Assembly (NCBI GenBank): GCA_050084985.1
Contig: JBITNC010000001.1
Span: 187,178,001-187,242,000 of the forward strand
Direction of reading: 5' to 3'
DNA: 64,000 bases
Source of the DNA: Nageia nagi
Lineage: Eukaryota; Pinophyta
The notes under the pieces are model-generated. The model made no database searches. It was not told the origin of the DNA and saw only the letters and a list, made by a program, of their open reading frames with translations. Position 1 is the stretch's first letter; every line of letters starts with the position of its first letter. Shown here in pieces: positions 22,244 to 34,559 of the stretch. Both the position numbers and the translations under genes were made by a program.

Positions 22244-22966
22244 TGATCTAAATTAGATCATATGTTAGGTTATATTTTTAAGATTAGAAATCATTCCAAA
22301 GGTATATGTGCTTGGAGATAGATCAAAGATCAAAATTTAGAGTTTTTTGGTATTCAATTTTAGGCCACTAGTGATGTGCAAATTGCTAATTTTAGGATGT
22401 TAACAGTGTGCATCTTGATGAGTACATAGGGGAATTTTAAGAGACAATGGCATTTCAAGATACTAAATAGTTCAAGTTCCTTGGTCAATGTTTCAAAGTA
22501 TTCTAAAGGCTTATTTAATGGCGTATATTATTCTTTGAATTCTCAATGAGAATTGTAGAGTTTTGAGATTTTAGAATTGTAATAGTTTGAAAGAAGACCA
22601 AGAGTCACTCCAAAATTTTTGTAGTTCTAAGATTGTTTCTTCTTACTATAGGAGATTGCAATAATTATAGGAGATTGTATTGCCATTATGTTGATGGTAT
22701 TTCTTTAGGCATGTAATATTGTAATATCGATAGAAAATGAGAAGAGAAGGCTCTAATTCCATGCTAGATTAGCTTACATTGGGTGAACCAGGTTAAATCA
22801 TTGTGTTGATCTTGTTGTGTGTTTGAGATTGCTAGTTTGTATTTTACATTATGCAATTTTCAAATTTATATGCAATTTGTATGATCTCATAATGGTGAAT
22901 GTATTTTTGTTTGAATCTATAAGTGAGGATCCAAGTATGCTATAAGCATCTACTAATTATGGATCA
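22244..22966 (+). repeat. E2 3' LTR (723 bp)
   Basis: Begins with a perfect 17-bp palindrome, TGATCTAAATTAGATCA, and ends ATGGATCA. Colinear with 17418-18140. Confidence 0.94.
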
Positions 22967-22971
22967 CTTTA

Positions 22972-23690
22972 ACATCACTCAAGGATTATAAAAATCCTTT
23001 ATTATTCCATGAATGACCAAGCAAATATTTTCATGATTTGTTGGTGATGATCCTATTAGCTAGATGGATTAGGTAGAATAAAATTTTTCCCTACACTAGA
23101 TTCTTGATGTGTAAAAGGTCAACCTTACCTCATTTTATCTATAATATGAAGCTACCTAAATGTCCTAATGATTTGAAGAGGAAAATGGAACCCCATCTTG
23201 GGGTTATTTCACTAAGAACCTCCTTATTAGATTCAACCTAAGTGATTTTGAATATTTCATAGGTCCACTCACTAAACTTTGCTAAATAACCATAGTAAGA
23301 TAATACCAAACTCAATTTGAGAATTTTGCAAATTACACTAATAGAATAGATGAAACATTTTTTTGAAGTTATTTCATTAGTATGTTGAAGGAGGAAATTC
23401 AAGTGGAAGTAAAAAAGTTCAATCCAAGTAATATCACACTAACTATCAAGTTTCTCAAATTAGTGGAGGATAATTTTAATGCCTAGCACAAATAGACCAA
23501 GCGACCCTTTTGGAAATCACACAATTCTCAAGGTAGATCAAAACTAACTCATCCTTTATTGGTAAAGTGACTAAACCCCACAGAGATGGAGTGTAAGAAA
23601 AACGGGCTTTGTTATAATTATGATGAGAAATTTGGACTATGCCATCACTACATTACTCAAAAATTATATGTATTGGATGCAAATGCTCCC
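22972..23690 (+). pseudogene. E3 gag, part after E2
   Basis: Continues E3 gag after the insertion. FIGPLTKLC, YQTQFENFANYTNRIDETFF, FISMLKEEIQVEVKKF and ITLTIKFLKLVEDNF are close to the pattern of plant chromovirus capsids. A knuckle-like GLCYNYDEKFGLCHHY appears at about 23605-23655. The second Cys of the expected C-x2-C is Tyr here. Multiple stops. Confidence 0.75.
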
Positions 23691-23819
23691 ATTGAATAGA
23701 TTGAGGTAACATTTGAATATGTCATGGCAAACATCATAGAGAAACCAAAAAACACTAATGAGGTTATAGCTAAAATTTCTTGTAATGCCCTATTAGGCTT
23801 TTTCCACCATAAACCATGA

Positions 23820-25510
23820 AATATTATAAACAATTTAAGGGAAAAATCCTGATAGTTTTGATTGATTTGGGGAGTGTTTACAATTTATTAATCTTAGATG
23901 GCCAAAAAGCCAATTGTTATATCCAATAGCATAAAAATTCTGAAGTGATGATTAGGAATGGAGGGAAAATTATTTACAATATACAATATTGTAATATCAA
24001 GCTTAGTATGGGCAACTACCAAATGCAAAGTGACATGTATGTCCTACTATTAGGTGGTTATGATGTAGTCCTTAGTGCATAGTGGTTAATGATACTAATA
24101 CATATCCTCTAGGATTTTTTGTGAGATTTGGATGCAATTAACCATTGGGGGATGCAAATATACTCTTAAGGGACTCAAATTGAGGTCATCAGAAACTATT
24201 AGTTCACATCACATGGAGAAACTATTGAAGAAGAGAGGAAAGGGAATGGTATGTTATACAAATATTTTCACTTTAATTGACTAAGAAAGGACCTTAAGAA
24301 TTATAGGAACTAAAACATCTATTATCTATATAAGTTTATTTTAGGAACCACATTAGTTTCCCTTGTATAACCCTCATGATCATGTTATCCACATAATTTC
24401 AAGGAGTCAACCACCCAACATTTGGCGTTACCACTACTTATTTTTGCAAAAGAATGAAATTGGGAAGCTCATATATGATATGTTGGAAGTTGTTATCATT
24501 CACCTTAATGTAAGGCCTTACTCTTCACATATTCTATTAGTTTGCAAGAAATATGGGTCATGACACATGTGCATTGACTTTTAGGTCCTGGACAAAATCA
24601 CAATCAAGGATAAGTTTCCCATTCCTATCATTGATGAATTGTTGGATGAATTACATGGTGCTTTATATTTCTTCAAATTGGAATTTGGATATTCACTCTA
24701 ACTACCATCAAAGCAAGCTCTATAAAGATGATATTATCAAAATTTCCTTCCACACACATGAAGGCCACTATGAGTTTTTAGTAATGCCATTTTTCCTTAC
24801 TAATATTCCTTTCATTTTTCAAAGTTTAATGAGTCGAGTATTCCCCCCTTACATTTAAAAATTTATTTTAAGTTTCTTTTATGATATTTTGATATGTAAC
24901 AAGAATTGGAAAGATCATGTATCCTAGTTAGATTAGACCTTGTAAATCCTCTAAGATCACCAACTATATGCCAAATGCTCTAAATGTTCCTCCAGGTATA
25001 AGGAGCTTGATTACCTTGGGTATATTATTTATGAATAGGGTGTCAATATGGATCCCTAAAGATCAAGGATATGCAAAATTATCCTCTTCTCCAATATATG
25101 AAGAGTTTACATGGATTCCTAGGATTAACTATGAACTATCATAAATTCATGAAAGATATTTTCATAGATTGAATGTGACCATATGTTTTACCTTGATTTT
25201 TGTCATGCTTGATTTATTCAAAATCTTATCATTGTAAGTGATTCCTTTAGAGTAGGAATTAGAGTTGTGCTAATGCAAGAAGGATAGCCATTAGCTTTCA
25301 CAAACAAGGCACTATCAAGTAAAAATTTAACTAAATCCACATATGAAAAGGAAATTCTTACTATTATTCATGTCATTCAATTTTATATATCCTATCTCAT
25401 TGGTTGATATTTTCTCATTCAAATGGACCATTATAGTTTGAAATATTTCCTAGTGGGGAAACGTAGTTGCAGATGCCCTTTCCCAAAAATTTGAGGAGCC
25501 TACAGTTCTT
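23820..25510 (+). pseudogene. E3 protease, RT and RNase H, broken
   Basis: The protease region near 23850-24060 is poor. The RT begins NPHDHVIHIISRSQ and is best in two open frames at 24363-24563 and 24553-24858. Pieces include [44 protein letters not shown] and HEGHYEFLVMPF. The catalytic box reads SFFYDILI (about 24871-24894) where functional copies have FFDDIL, so the first Asp of the pair is Tyr. RNase H follows (VLMQEG, STYEKEILTIIHVIQF, IQMDHYSLKYF). A deletion at about 25452 joins it to a VADALSQKFEE-like end. Confidence 0.82.
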
Positions 25511-25559
25511 CAAGCCATCTCATATTTAGTACCTTAATGGATCAACTAGGTTAAACAAG

Positions 25560-26930
25560 AATAGATTTATGATAGTTTTATGTAAACACTGATTTAACAT
25601 ATATATATTGCTCCTACTAAACAATACCATTTCTTTTTGCATGATGGGATTATTTGGTTCAAAGTTTGTATTGCACTGCATGCCAAATCTTCATGTCAAG
25701 AATTGATATTTCAGTTGTTAACCATTTTGGGTTTCAAAAAATATATAGACAAGTGATATGGTCCTTCTATTCTCTAGGAATGAAATAGGATAGCAAACAT
25801 TTTATTTCAAAATTTAATGTTTTTGGTGATAATAAGGTGACACAATTAGTACCTTAGGTATTTTTCATCCTCCACCCATACCAAAGAGAATTTGGATCGA
25901 TATTTTAATGGATTTTATTGAAGGCCTCCTAAAATTTTACAAGAAATCATGGTGATAGTGGATAGGATTTCCAAGTATGCATATTTTTTCCCTTTGGCTC
26001 ACCCCTACAAGGCTATCAATGTAGCGTAACTTTTTTTGGATAACATTTTCAAACTCCATGGTATGCCTTATACTATTATTAATGATTATGATTTAGCATT
26101 TACTAGTAAATTCTAGTAGGAATTATTCAAGATCCAAGGTACTCAGCTCAATATGAGCTTAGCCTATCACCTCCAAACAAATAGCCAAATAGAGATTGAT
26201 AAATGCTTGAATACATATCTTTATTTTTTTTATTAGCCCAACCATTTCATTAGGTTAAATAGTTTCCCTTAGCAAAATGGTGGTGCAGTACTTCATATCA
26301 TACTTCCGTTAAGATGATCCCACATGATGCCTTATATGGCCATTCCCCACCCACTATGGCCTCTTATGTTCCTAGTAGTACCAATTTCCAAGTAGTGGAC
26401 ACTACCTTAATTAGTCAAGGAGAGATCCTCTCCATCCTTTGGGAGAATCTATAAATGGCTCAACACTATATGAAATAATAAGCTAATCAACAATAGGTTG
26501 AGAGGGAATTACATGAAATATACATGATTTTTTTGCATCTTAAACAATATCAACATACTTCTCTCAAGGTAAAAGGAATCCTAAAGTTATATCCAAGGTT
26601 TTATGGGCCTTACAAAATCCTCTAACATATTGTACCTATAGCATACAAATTGGTACTACCTGTATTTTCTAATATTCATCCTATATTTCAATTATCTTAT
26701 CTTAATAAGATATTAAGCTACCACACCATATTACAAAATGAACTACCCATATTTACTAATTATCACTCCATAATGGTCAAAATTGAGGCCTTTCTATATC
26801 AACACATACATCAACTTTGTAATTGCATCATTACTAAAGTTCTTATCCAGTGGTATCAATTGGATCCTAAGGATACAACTTAGGAGATACTTCATCAACT
26901 TTAGTAACAATTTTCTAATGTTTAGCTTTG
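25560..26930 (+). pseudogene. E3 integrase with C-terminal chromodomain
   Basis: Pieces in order: a zinc-binding region with HHCC damaged near 25690-25800; ILMDFIEGLLKF (first Asp, about 25900); DRISKYAYFFPLAHPY-like; INDYDLAFTSKF (second Asp, about 26090); HLQTNSQIEIDKCLNTYL (Glu motif). In the 77-codon open frame at 26650-26883, PVFSNIHPIFQLSYL and the chromodomain segment (IITKVLIQWYQLDPKDTT, then a Trp codon changed to stop) are clear. The chromodomain defines a chromovirus and in active members binds histone marks to direct insertion (established knowledge). Confidence 0.86.
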
Positions 26931-26948
26931 AGGATAAAGCTCTCTTTT

Positions 26949-26961
26949 AAGGGGGATGGCA
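26949..26961 (+). other. E3 polypurine tract
   Basis: AAGGGGGATGGCA immediately precedes the 3' LTR TG, the standard place for plus-strand priming. Confidence 0.85.
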
Positions 26962-27354
26962 TGTTAGGATCTCATATCCTAACATTTACTTATATTATAT
27001 TAGTTAATTAATTAGATTATCAACATATATTAAATTGTAAGGTGGACCAAGATGGGTTGTAAGGTGAATCACCATTTTATTTTAAATAATTTATTAGGGT
27101 TATGGTAGGATTACTATAAATATGTGTTGGAGAGGAATAAATATTATCTTGTAAAATATATTCTTTTGATTTGTGAGGAGGTATCTCCCTTGAAGTATCT
27201 TGTAATTTATTTTACTATCAGTAAAGTTTCTTTATTATGATCTTGCAACTATTTGATTCATATTTCTATTTTTTTGCTATTTAAATTTGTTGATAGTTCA
27301 TATTTTGCTATGATTTGGTTTAAATCCCATTTTAGATCTGCTGGATTCTTAACA
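26962..27354 (+). repeat. E3 3' LTR (393 bp)
   Basis: Same TGTTAGGAT...ATCCTAACA terminal hairpin and TATAAATA (27115-27122) as the 5' LTR. Ends TTAACA. Followed by target pentamer CCAAA. Confidence 0.93.
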
Positions 27355-27359
27355 CCAAA

Positions 27360-28680
27360 TTTGAAGGAGATTTATAGTTTATGCAAACTAGGTTTAGGAG
27401 GATGAGTTCTAATAAAGATAAAGATAAAGGGAAAGTGCTAAGCTAAGAAACATTCATGGACACATTAATAATCATCATGAATCAGACCAAAGAAAACAAG
27501 GTGAGTAAATGGAGCAATTAGTTGGATGCAATCAGAGATACCCAAAGAACAGGAGCTTGCAAAATTTTCAAATGTACTACTCAAGCCTTTTGTTTTGAAA
27601 ATAATACAAATGAAGTTCAAAGAGGCCATAAGGATAGCCTGTTGTACTAATTCATCATTAAAACATATCACCCTTCCCTTGATATGATCAAATGGATACA
27701 AGAAATTTTCATCCCAAAAGAAAGAGTTGTAATAAGTAAGAAATACAAATGGTCATGTGATAATAAATTTTATAGAAAAATCAATTATAAAATATTTTGA
27801 AGCCCCAAATAATCCCACCAAGTCGATGTACATACACATAGGGTAGAGAATGGGTTACTATAATGATAATATATTGATTTAGTTGAATAGGAATTCCAAG
27901 CTACCTTTCATAAAAATGTTAAAGAAGTAGGTAGCCATGATAAATTTTAGAAATGAATTATGAATGGTGCTCTCCATGGTAGTAGTCATCCTAGGAGAAA
28001 GTTTTGATAGCTTGGTGTCATATTACCAACTACCATATCATGTGTAATTATTCACCCAACATGGCCTTTCATTTTTGATTGGCCAAAATATAGCAAAAAC
28101 ATTGGTGTATCTCCTAGAGATAGGCATTTTCACCTATGTATCATACATGATTTGGTTGATTTTATTCCAAAATCATGGCCAATTCAGATAGGTACCATTG
28201 AATATACATGATCAAAGAAATTTTCTCATGTTGGTGGATGAATTATATGACATGTTGATAGTGTATGGTAATTACTATGATTCATATATAGGATCAAAAT
28301 AATTTGCTCATATTGGTGGATGAATGGTTTGACATGTTGAAAGCATATGGAAATTACTACAATTTTGTGAATAATTTCTTGGGCCCTTGATCTTTGATTC
28401 CATCATACCAATATTTTTGATTCAATCCTAAGGGGCTCTATGAACCAATACCATGGAGAAGGGGTATTGGTATGTCATATCTAAAAACACAATCATCAAA
28501 TTATATGAATTTGGGGAAAGACCAATATTACTCCCATTTTACTTTACAAATTGGGTACTTAGGTTAGAATTTGGTAAGCAACTAGACTATACTGATACAA
28601 AGTGGGGTACCAAATGCAAAAAGGCATCATTATACAACCTACCCTTCTCATATCATGACTTATTCATCTAGGGTAAATTT
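27360..28680 (+). pseudogene. Unrecognised coding relic
   Basis: Plus-strand reading has protein-like stretches but no known domain. It starts near SSNKDKDKGKVLS (27402). A 72-codon open frame at 28453-28671 reads MEKGYWYVISKNTIIKLYEF and so on, aromatic-rich. Within it, 28208-28290 and 28291-28370 are a tandem duplication (LVDELYDMLIVYGNYY against LVDEWFDMLKAYGNYY). I do not recognise a family. A retroelement accessory ORF is one possibility. The minus-strand frame at 27465-27701 looks like a shadow. Confidence 0.35.
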
Positions 28681-30071
28681 TAACAAAACTCCATAAAAAA
28701 TTACAAATTCATGGGAAAAAATGATCTAGCCTTGTAGAAAATTAGGCAAAATAGAATGAAACATGTGTATTTTCATTGGCAATATATCTTATGAAACCAC
28801 AAAAATATGGCTATGAAAGGCTAATTTGAAATTTAAAAAATGAGAAAAATATAATGCAATATAATAATTAAAAAATATTTTTTATTGATCTAATTATTTA
28901 TAATCCATAATGGAATTATGGATGCTATGTATCCAAATTGACCAAGTATATGAACAATTAATATGATATAAATAATACTTTAAAGTGATCCTTGTTTTGA
29001 GTATTTTATGGAAGAACTAAAGAAATCCCATATTTAGATTTAAATACATCATTGAAAGTGTTAATAAAACCTCAACATTGTTTAAAATAGTGTTGAAAAG
29101 TCATAAACACCACTTAGCTCATTCAGAAGTTGCTACAATTTCCTAGTATACCTAATTCCATCTTCTTGAAACTACAGTGGTCCATAGCTACCCACTCTAG
29201 TCTTTAAAAAGGTGAGGTCCCACACACATAGAAATGAAGTAGCAATAGTTATTTGGAAATAGTGTTTAAAAAAAAAAAATTCATTATATAACAATGAAAA
29301 AATAATATTAGATAAATATGTATAACATTTAAATATAAAAAGGATTAAAGCCCATTCTATAGTAAATTTCATCATGTTTAAAATAGTATTTCAACAAATA
29401 AAAAATACAAAATTTGATGACCATGAAACAATACAACATTACTTCTATTAAAGCAAGGAAAATTGTTTATCTTTTCTCATGAACTCTTAAAAATCTAGAT
29501 TTCATCCTCTTAGACACCATGGTAGTTTCTCTCCTCTTCCTTGACTATGATTATGATGAATTGGGACTAATGTTGTATGTTCCATGGCCTTCAAATCTAA
29601 ACATAATTAGATTTAATATTTAAAATATTATTTCCAAACATGTTGAAAAGATGTAGTGAATTCAAGTGCATTATGTACACTTCTGAACCATACCATGGAC
29701 GATGATAATGAGGCACCCAAGAAGGCTCATAGGAAGTACAAAAATGAAACATAAGATAGATTGTAACATGATGTAAAGAATGTAGAGAAATGATTACAAA
29801 AGAATACAAGACATTTAGATGAAAGTGACCTATAGAAAAAATGTTGAGAATGACAAATACAAAGTGTTATTTATAGAATATTAGTACGTATGATTAGTCA
29901 TTCCAAATTCAAAATGTGGAAAATAGGCAAGCATTTATATTTTAAACTATATGGGATAGGTGGAAGGCATATAGGCCTATATGAGTAGACACAATATTTG
30001 ATACATAGATAATAGATACTAGTAGATAAGATATTTGACAAGTGCAGATAATACATTTGATAAGTGAAGAT
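28681..30071. other. No gene recognised
   Basis: AT-rich, with short minus-strand frames (29172-29375, 29597-29809, 29898-30089) lacking recognisable motifs. The last of these is built from short ATTTGA/GATA-type repeats. Nothing else seen. Confidence 0.4.
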
Positions 30072-30705
30072 GATATTTGAAATGGTCATTAGCCCATGTC
30101 ATTCAAGTCTTATCATTCATTCCATGTCATTTTAGTAAGGTTGTTTAAGCCATGTTATTGGTTCCATATCATTCAATCATCATTGTTTGATTCATGTCAT
30201 TAGATCCATGTTGCTTAGGCTATATCATTAAAACTCATGTGGTTCAAGTTGTTATTGGTCCTTGTTGTTCAAGCTAGGTCATTAAACCCATGTTGTTCAA
30301 GTCTTTTCATTGGTCCCCTATCATTAGAGCCAGGTCTTTAAGCTTATTTCATAATGTTGTTCAAGTCTTGTAGTTAGTCCATTATCACTGTAGATTTGTT
30401 ACACCCATGTTGATTAAGCCTTGTTATTTAAGACTTATTATTTAAGTCTTATCATTTAAGCCTTATAATTAGACCTATGTCATTCAAGCTTTGTTGGTAG
30501 TCCTTTATTTTTTATGCCTTTTTAAAACCTTGTCATTGGTTCCATGTCATTTGAGCTTTATTGTTGGTACCATGTCATTAAAGTTTATCATTGATCCCAT
30601 GTAACTTAAGTTTTTTTAGATCTAGGTTGTTGAACCCATGTAATTCAAGTATTATCATTTCTTTTATGTCATTGAAGCCATGTTGTTATAACCTTATCAT
30701 TTAAC
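30072..30705. repeat. Degenerate minisatellite, about 14-15 bp half-units
   Basis: More than 600 bp of imperfect alternation of units like CCATGTCATTCAAG and CCTTGTCATTGGTC, so the higher-order unit is about 28-30 bp. Dozens of half-units can be followed by eye. Substitutions are frequent. No coding sense on either strand. Confidence 0.8.
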
Positions 30706-30925
30706 ACATGTTAGTTCTTCTTTAATAAATTATAATCTACCCACATTAAATTCTTACACTTGTTGTCATTCATATATGTCTAATGCCTTATGCGTGGCCA
30801 TATCTCACTCAAATGATTTGCATATTTGATGTATATATTACACTAATAAATATATTATAAATAAAATTTTTCAATAATTTTTTTTATTTTTACCTCTTTC
30901 TTCTTAGTGCTACACACATTTTTTT
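30706..30925. other. No feature recognised
   Basis: AT-rich spacer after the minisatellite. Confidence 0.4.
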
Positions 30926-31015
30926 TATCATTTTCACCTCCTACTTTCAGTCCTAATAGTCATTTTCTATCATTTTTACCTCCTACTTTCAGTCCTATTA
31001 GTCATTTTCTATCAT
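30926..31015 (+). repeat. Two-copy ~45-bp tandem duplication
   Basis: TATCATTTTCACCTCCTACT and its continuation through AGTCATTTTC recur once, 45 bp later, with few changes. It produces a Pro/Phe-repeated frame (30907-31119) that is unlikely to be a gene. Confidence 0.75.
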
Positions 31016-34000
31016 CCAAATTTCAAATACACCAATGTCTACTCATGGTCCTATCTACCATTTCATATAACAAATTAAAAATCTTATGGAATTTGACTAT
31101 CTTTTATCTCAACCTATAGAGGTTACTCTATCGTAAGGAGTGTCCATATTCTTATGCATGGTTACCAATGCTAGTCTTATCGATCTCATCTTTATTCCTA
31201 TTATCAATTCTAAAATTTGGTTAATGGATAAAAAATTGAATTCTTATGATGATATACTCTTTTTATTTCATTTGGAATCTCATGATGGGCAGAAGTTTTC
31301 CTTTTTCTATCAAACTAGAGTATATTGAAATCCTCACTCATCTATCATGGAATGGTCAACCTATTCATACATGATATTGAATTATATAATTCACTATAAA
31401 AGAATTGGAAATTTTAAATAATGATTTTGATATTGATATGAATACCATTATATCTTTAACAACTTCTCAATTGGGTAAAACTAGAAATCTTTTTATAATT
31501 TTTCAAGTATTTTGAATTAACTTTTTTAGTTTATTTACTTTTTTTAGCCCTATATGTATCTTTTTTAGGAGGTTTGGATAAATAAAATAGAAAAAGAAAA
31601 TTACACACTATTTAGAATGAATTTTCTTAATAAGTGAAGGAATTTTTTGCAAGCTATCTTATCCTTTAAGGAAGGTTCATAGATATGCATGTTTGGGGTC
31701 TTCACTACATGGGCCAAACCATGTTGCATAAAAGATTCAAACAATATAGCCACATGTTAGAGAGGCTTAATTTTTAGTTGAAAATAACAATAATGAGTGC
31801 AAAATACTTTCATTTATTTTGAGGAAACTACTTATTAGCTCTATATTATGAAAGTTTATTTCATATTAGAGATTATTTATTCAATCAACCACCAACATAC
31901 AATGCTTCTTTAATTATACAATATGCAATGAAGCTTAGAAAAATTGAAATAAAATTCATGAATTATATAAATTTAAAAAATATATTTTATTTTATTTATT
32001 CTAATAAGATTTTTTTTGTTTGTATTATAGGAAAATTTAGCTCAATTGAACAAGTAATGTTAGGTAGGGAAAAGATCATATTTATCTAAAGAACTTGGAG
32101 ATATAGAGCCTCAACAAGAGCCTATAGTTTAAAAAGTAAGGGGTGATACTGATTCTAATGATGAGGAGTATCAAACACCCACTCTACTAATAAAAAAATA
32201 AAATACCAAGATGATTGATCAGTTGAAATCACCTACAACCCCCTTGAAAACTCAAACTCGGAGTAGGTTTTCAATATTTGATAAAACTTATATTATTGAA
32301 TATGTTAATTTATATAAAAATAATATTAAATTGATATTTTTAACATTTATTTATAGATCATGGTAAAACACTAGGAACCCCCCATCAACTTGTAAAAATT
32401 TATTTTGAAATTTTTTCATTAACTTTATGGTCTATTATGATTTCTTATGGTTATCCTTTATTTGCAGTTCCTCATATGTTATCACTTAAAAGAGGAAAGC
32501 ATGTTCCTCTACTAAAGAAACCCTTTCCAACTCATCTTCTTTGACTAGTTCAACAACATTGACCACCTTTATTGTTGCTTTAATGACCTCCTCCTCATAG
32601 TGCTAGACCAATTTATTCAGATAGACTATGTGTCTTGTTTATCATAATAAGGATAAAGATAAACTCTTTCTCTTATTTCCTGCGGAGTTAACATAACATT
32701 TTGGAACTATCATGCTCTCTAAGTTAAAATCATCAAAATAGTAATTTTATGATTATGAAATCATAATGGCCTTAAATCTTAAAGAATTTGTAACCCAAAT
32801 GGTATCTTAGCCTATGATAGCAGTAGAAGCTATAGATCCTATGCTCAAGGCTCTAAATTTTCCAATCAAAACTTTATAGGAAAAGAAAGCCAAAGGTGAT
32901 TTCAAGAAATTTTTTAAGCATTTACAAGCTTTTTAGGATTATGAGTTTCAAGGTAAGGTAATGATAAAGGATATTAAAGTGTACTTAGAATAATAGACAT
33001 AGTGTGAATAATATTATTGAAGTTAGAAATAGAACCTAAAAAAATGAACTCTCTATTAAATATTGCATAAATGGGTATTGTGATATCTTATCCCCAATAT
33101 AATGACCATGTATTGAAGGTGATTTTAAATCATATATAAAATATGAGTATCAAGGTATTGGTGTATTGCAACAAATAGAGATAAGATCATATTGAGGTTA
33201 AAATCACTAGAAGTGAGTTGGAGGTCATACAAGTATATGATACTAATTTTATGCCTTTTTATTAAATTTATAAGTTTTAAATGTACATAGTAAATTATGT
33301 TTTTATCTTATTATTTACTTTTTTGTAGATAAAATATGAAATTTTCAAGTCTTTAGTGAGACTTTATAATCTTTATATGGGTGATGCAATCAAAAGTTTA
33401 TTGGGAGTTACAGATTTGAAGAAGAAGAATGATGAATTAAGGAAGCAAAAGAAGGTTATTTGAAAGGTTATGGAAGATCAAGGATTGAATTTAGAGGATA
33501 TTTTGAAATAGTATATAGCATTAATTGCATTAAAACAAATTTTAAATGAGCTAGATGAATTAAAACTTGCAGCAAAGGCAAAAGACACATGATTAGAATT
33601 AGCTACTCATGATTAGGTGGATCAACAACAATTTGAACAAGTTTCTAATGTTCCTATTTTTGGTGATCCTCCTACTATTGATGTTTCTCCTAATGTTAGT
33701 GGTGTTCCTACTATTATTAATGTTACATTTGTCCCATAAAATCCTTCTATTTTTAGTGATGGAATGCATAGTGATGAAACTTCTTACGATATTTTGGTTT
33801 TTTTCTTAGGACTCGAGAGTCCGTTGGGTTGATATGAATTGCTTTTTATTTTGTTCTTTTAATGTAAAGATAGTTATTTTTGAGTTACTATCTTGAGAGA
33901 ATATACTATTTGTTCTTTCTAATATATTTTTGAATGTTATGACATGCTTATTATGAATTATTGAATAGCTAACTTTAAACAATATGTTAATTGTTCATTG
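31016..34000 (+). pseudogene. Unrecognised, possibly multi-exon coding relic
   Basis: Several protein-like stretches lie in the same orientation separated by AT-rich gaps, as in an old intron-bearing gene or element ORF. They are: 31140-31328 (LNSYDDILFLFHLESHDGQK); an acidic stretch near 32100-32180; 32850-33240 (KKAKGDFKKFFKHLQAF, then DYEFQGKVMIKDIKVYL); and 33330-33600, a heptad-like KKKNDELRKQKKVI and LNELDELKLAAKAK coiled coil. A Pro/Val repeat tail (VSNVPIFGDPPTIDVSP) follows at 33640-33740. Stops occur in every block. I do not recognise a family. Confidence 0.35.
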
Positions 34001-34559
34001 TTAATTATTGAATTATTGTATTGAGAGAATACAAATATTTTTGTTGCTCAATTATAATTTTTTTTTACTTACCATTTTTTTATAATCCTTTTTTTTTGGT
34101 CCAAAATCATGTTGAAAATATTATAGAGCAAATGTTTGAAATGCTTTTCCATAGCAAAATTGTAGATGTTACTTTAGGATAAAAATGCTAATACCTTTGG
34201 ATTAAAAATATTTTCTAATTTGTTTATATAATTAACTATGAATATATACCATGATTAATTAATAGTAAAAATTCAAATTACATTAAATAACATTTCAAAG
34301 TATACAAAAAATAACAAAATTAATCAGAGTTTCAAGTTATAGCATGTTTGAGTTATAATACAATATAAAGAAAATTCAAGTTCATGTATACAAGATATTA
34401 TATATAAATGATAAAAGGTATATTATAATCAAATTTAAATTAATGGAATATGTTACTTAATAAAAATATCAAACTAAAAAAGGAATTTTATCTTAAAAAT
34501 GAAGATCTAGTATTTACCAATATTCATGCATATCTTGGCTACCACCATCAGTATTCCTA
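34001..34559. other. No gene recognised
   Basis: Very AT-rich, with poly-T runs near 34060-34090 and no frame of interest. Confidence 0.45.

Larger units (their letters stand above)
17418..22966 (+). mobile_element. Ty3/gypsy retrotransposon E2, RT-deleted, nested in E3
   Basis: Two 723-bp LTRs (17418-18140, 22244-22966) bracket a 4.1-kb interior of the same family as E1. Target duplications TTTTA (17413-17417) and CTTTA (22967-22971) match at 4 of 5 positions. The interior keeps the gag start, an intact-looking CCHC knuckle, the protease motif, an RNase H with lost catalytic residues and an almost full-length integrase. A deletion of about 550 bp at 19944-19950 has removed nearly all of the RT, including the YLDD box, so the copy could only have moved with help, if at all. 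By eye, the first ~99 bases of the two LTRs differ at 12 positions, about half of them C/T or G/A changes. Confidence 0.95.
16150..27354 (+). mobile_element. Ty3/gypsy chromovirus E3, interrupted by E2
   Basis: LTRs of 393 bp at 16150-16542 and 26962-27354 are colinear, start TGTTAGGAT and end in CA. Flanking pentamers TCAAA (16145-16149) and CCAAA (27355-27359) match at 4 of 5 positions, a plausible decayed target duplication. The interior has a Met-tRNA primer site, gag, protease, RT, RNase H, integrase and a chromodomain, followed by a GGGGGATGG polypurine tract. A 5.5-kb E1-family element (E2) is inserted in gag. Removing E2 leaves about 5.65 kb, a normal chromovirus size. All frames are broken. 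Confidence 0.93.

Noticed and set aside
27465-27701. 78-codon minus-strand frame
   Set aside because: No motif; antisense of the plus-strand relic.
30072-30705. Possible CRISPR-like array
   Set aside because: Units are contiguous, degenerate and without unique spacers; this is a minisatellite in a plant genome.
30907-31119. 70-codon Pro/Phe/Ser-rich frame
   Set aside because: Generated by a 45-bp tandem duplication and low-complexity pyrimidine sequence.
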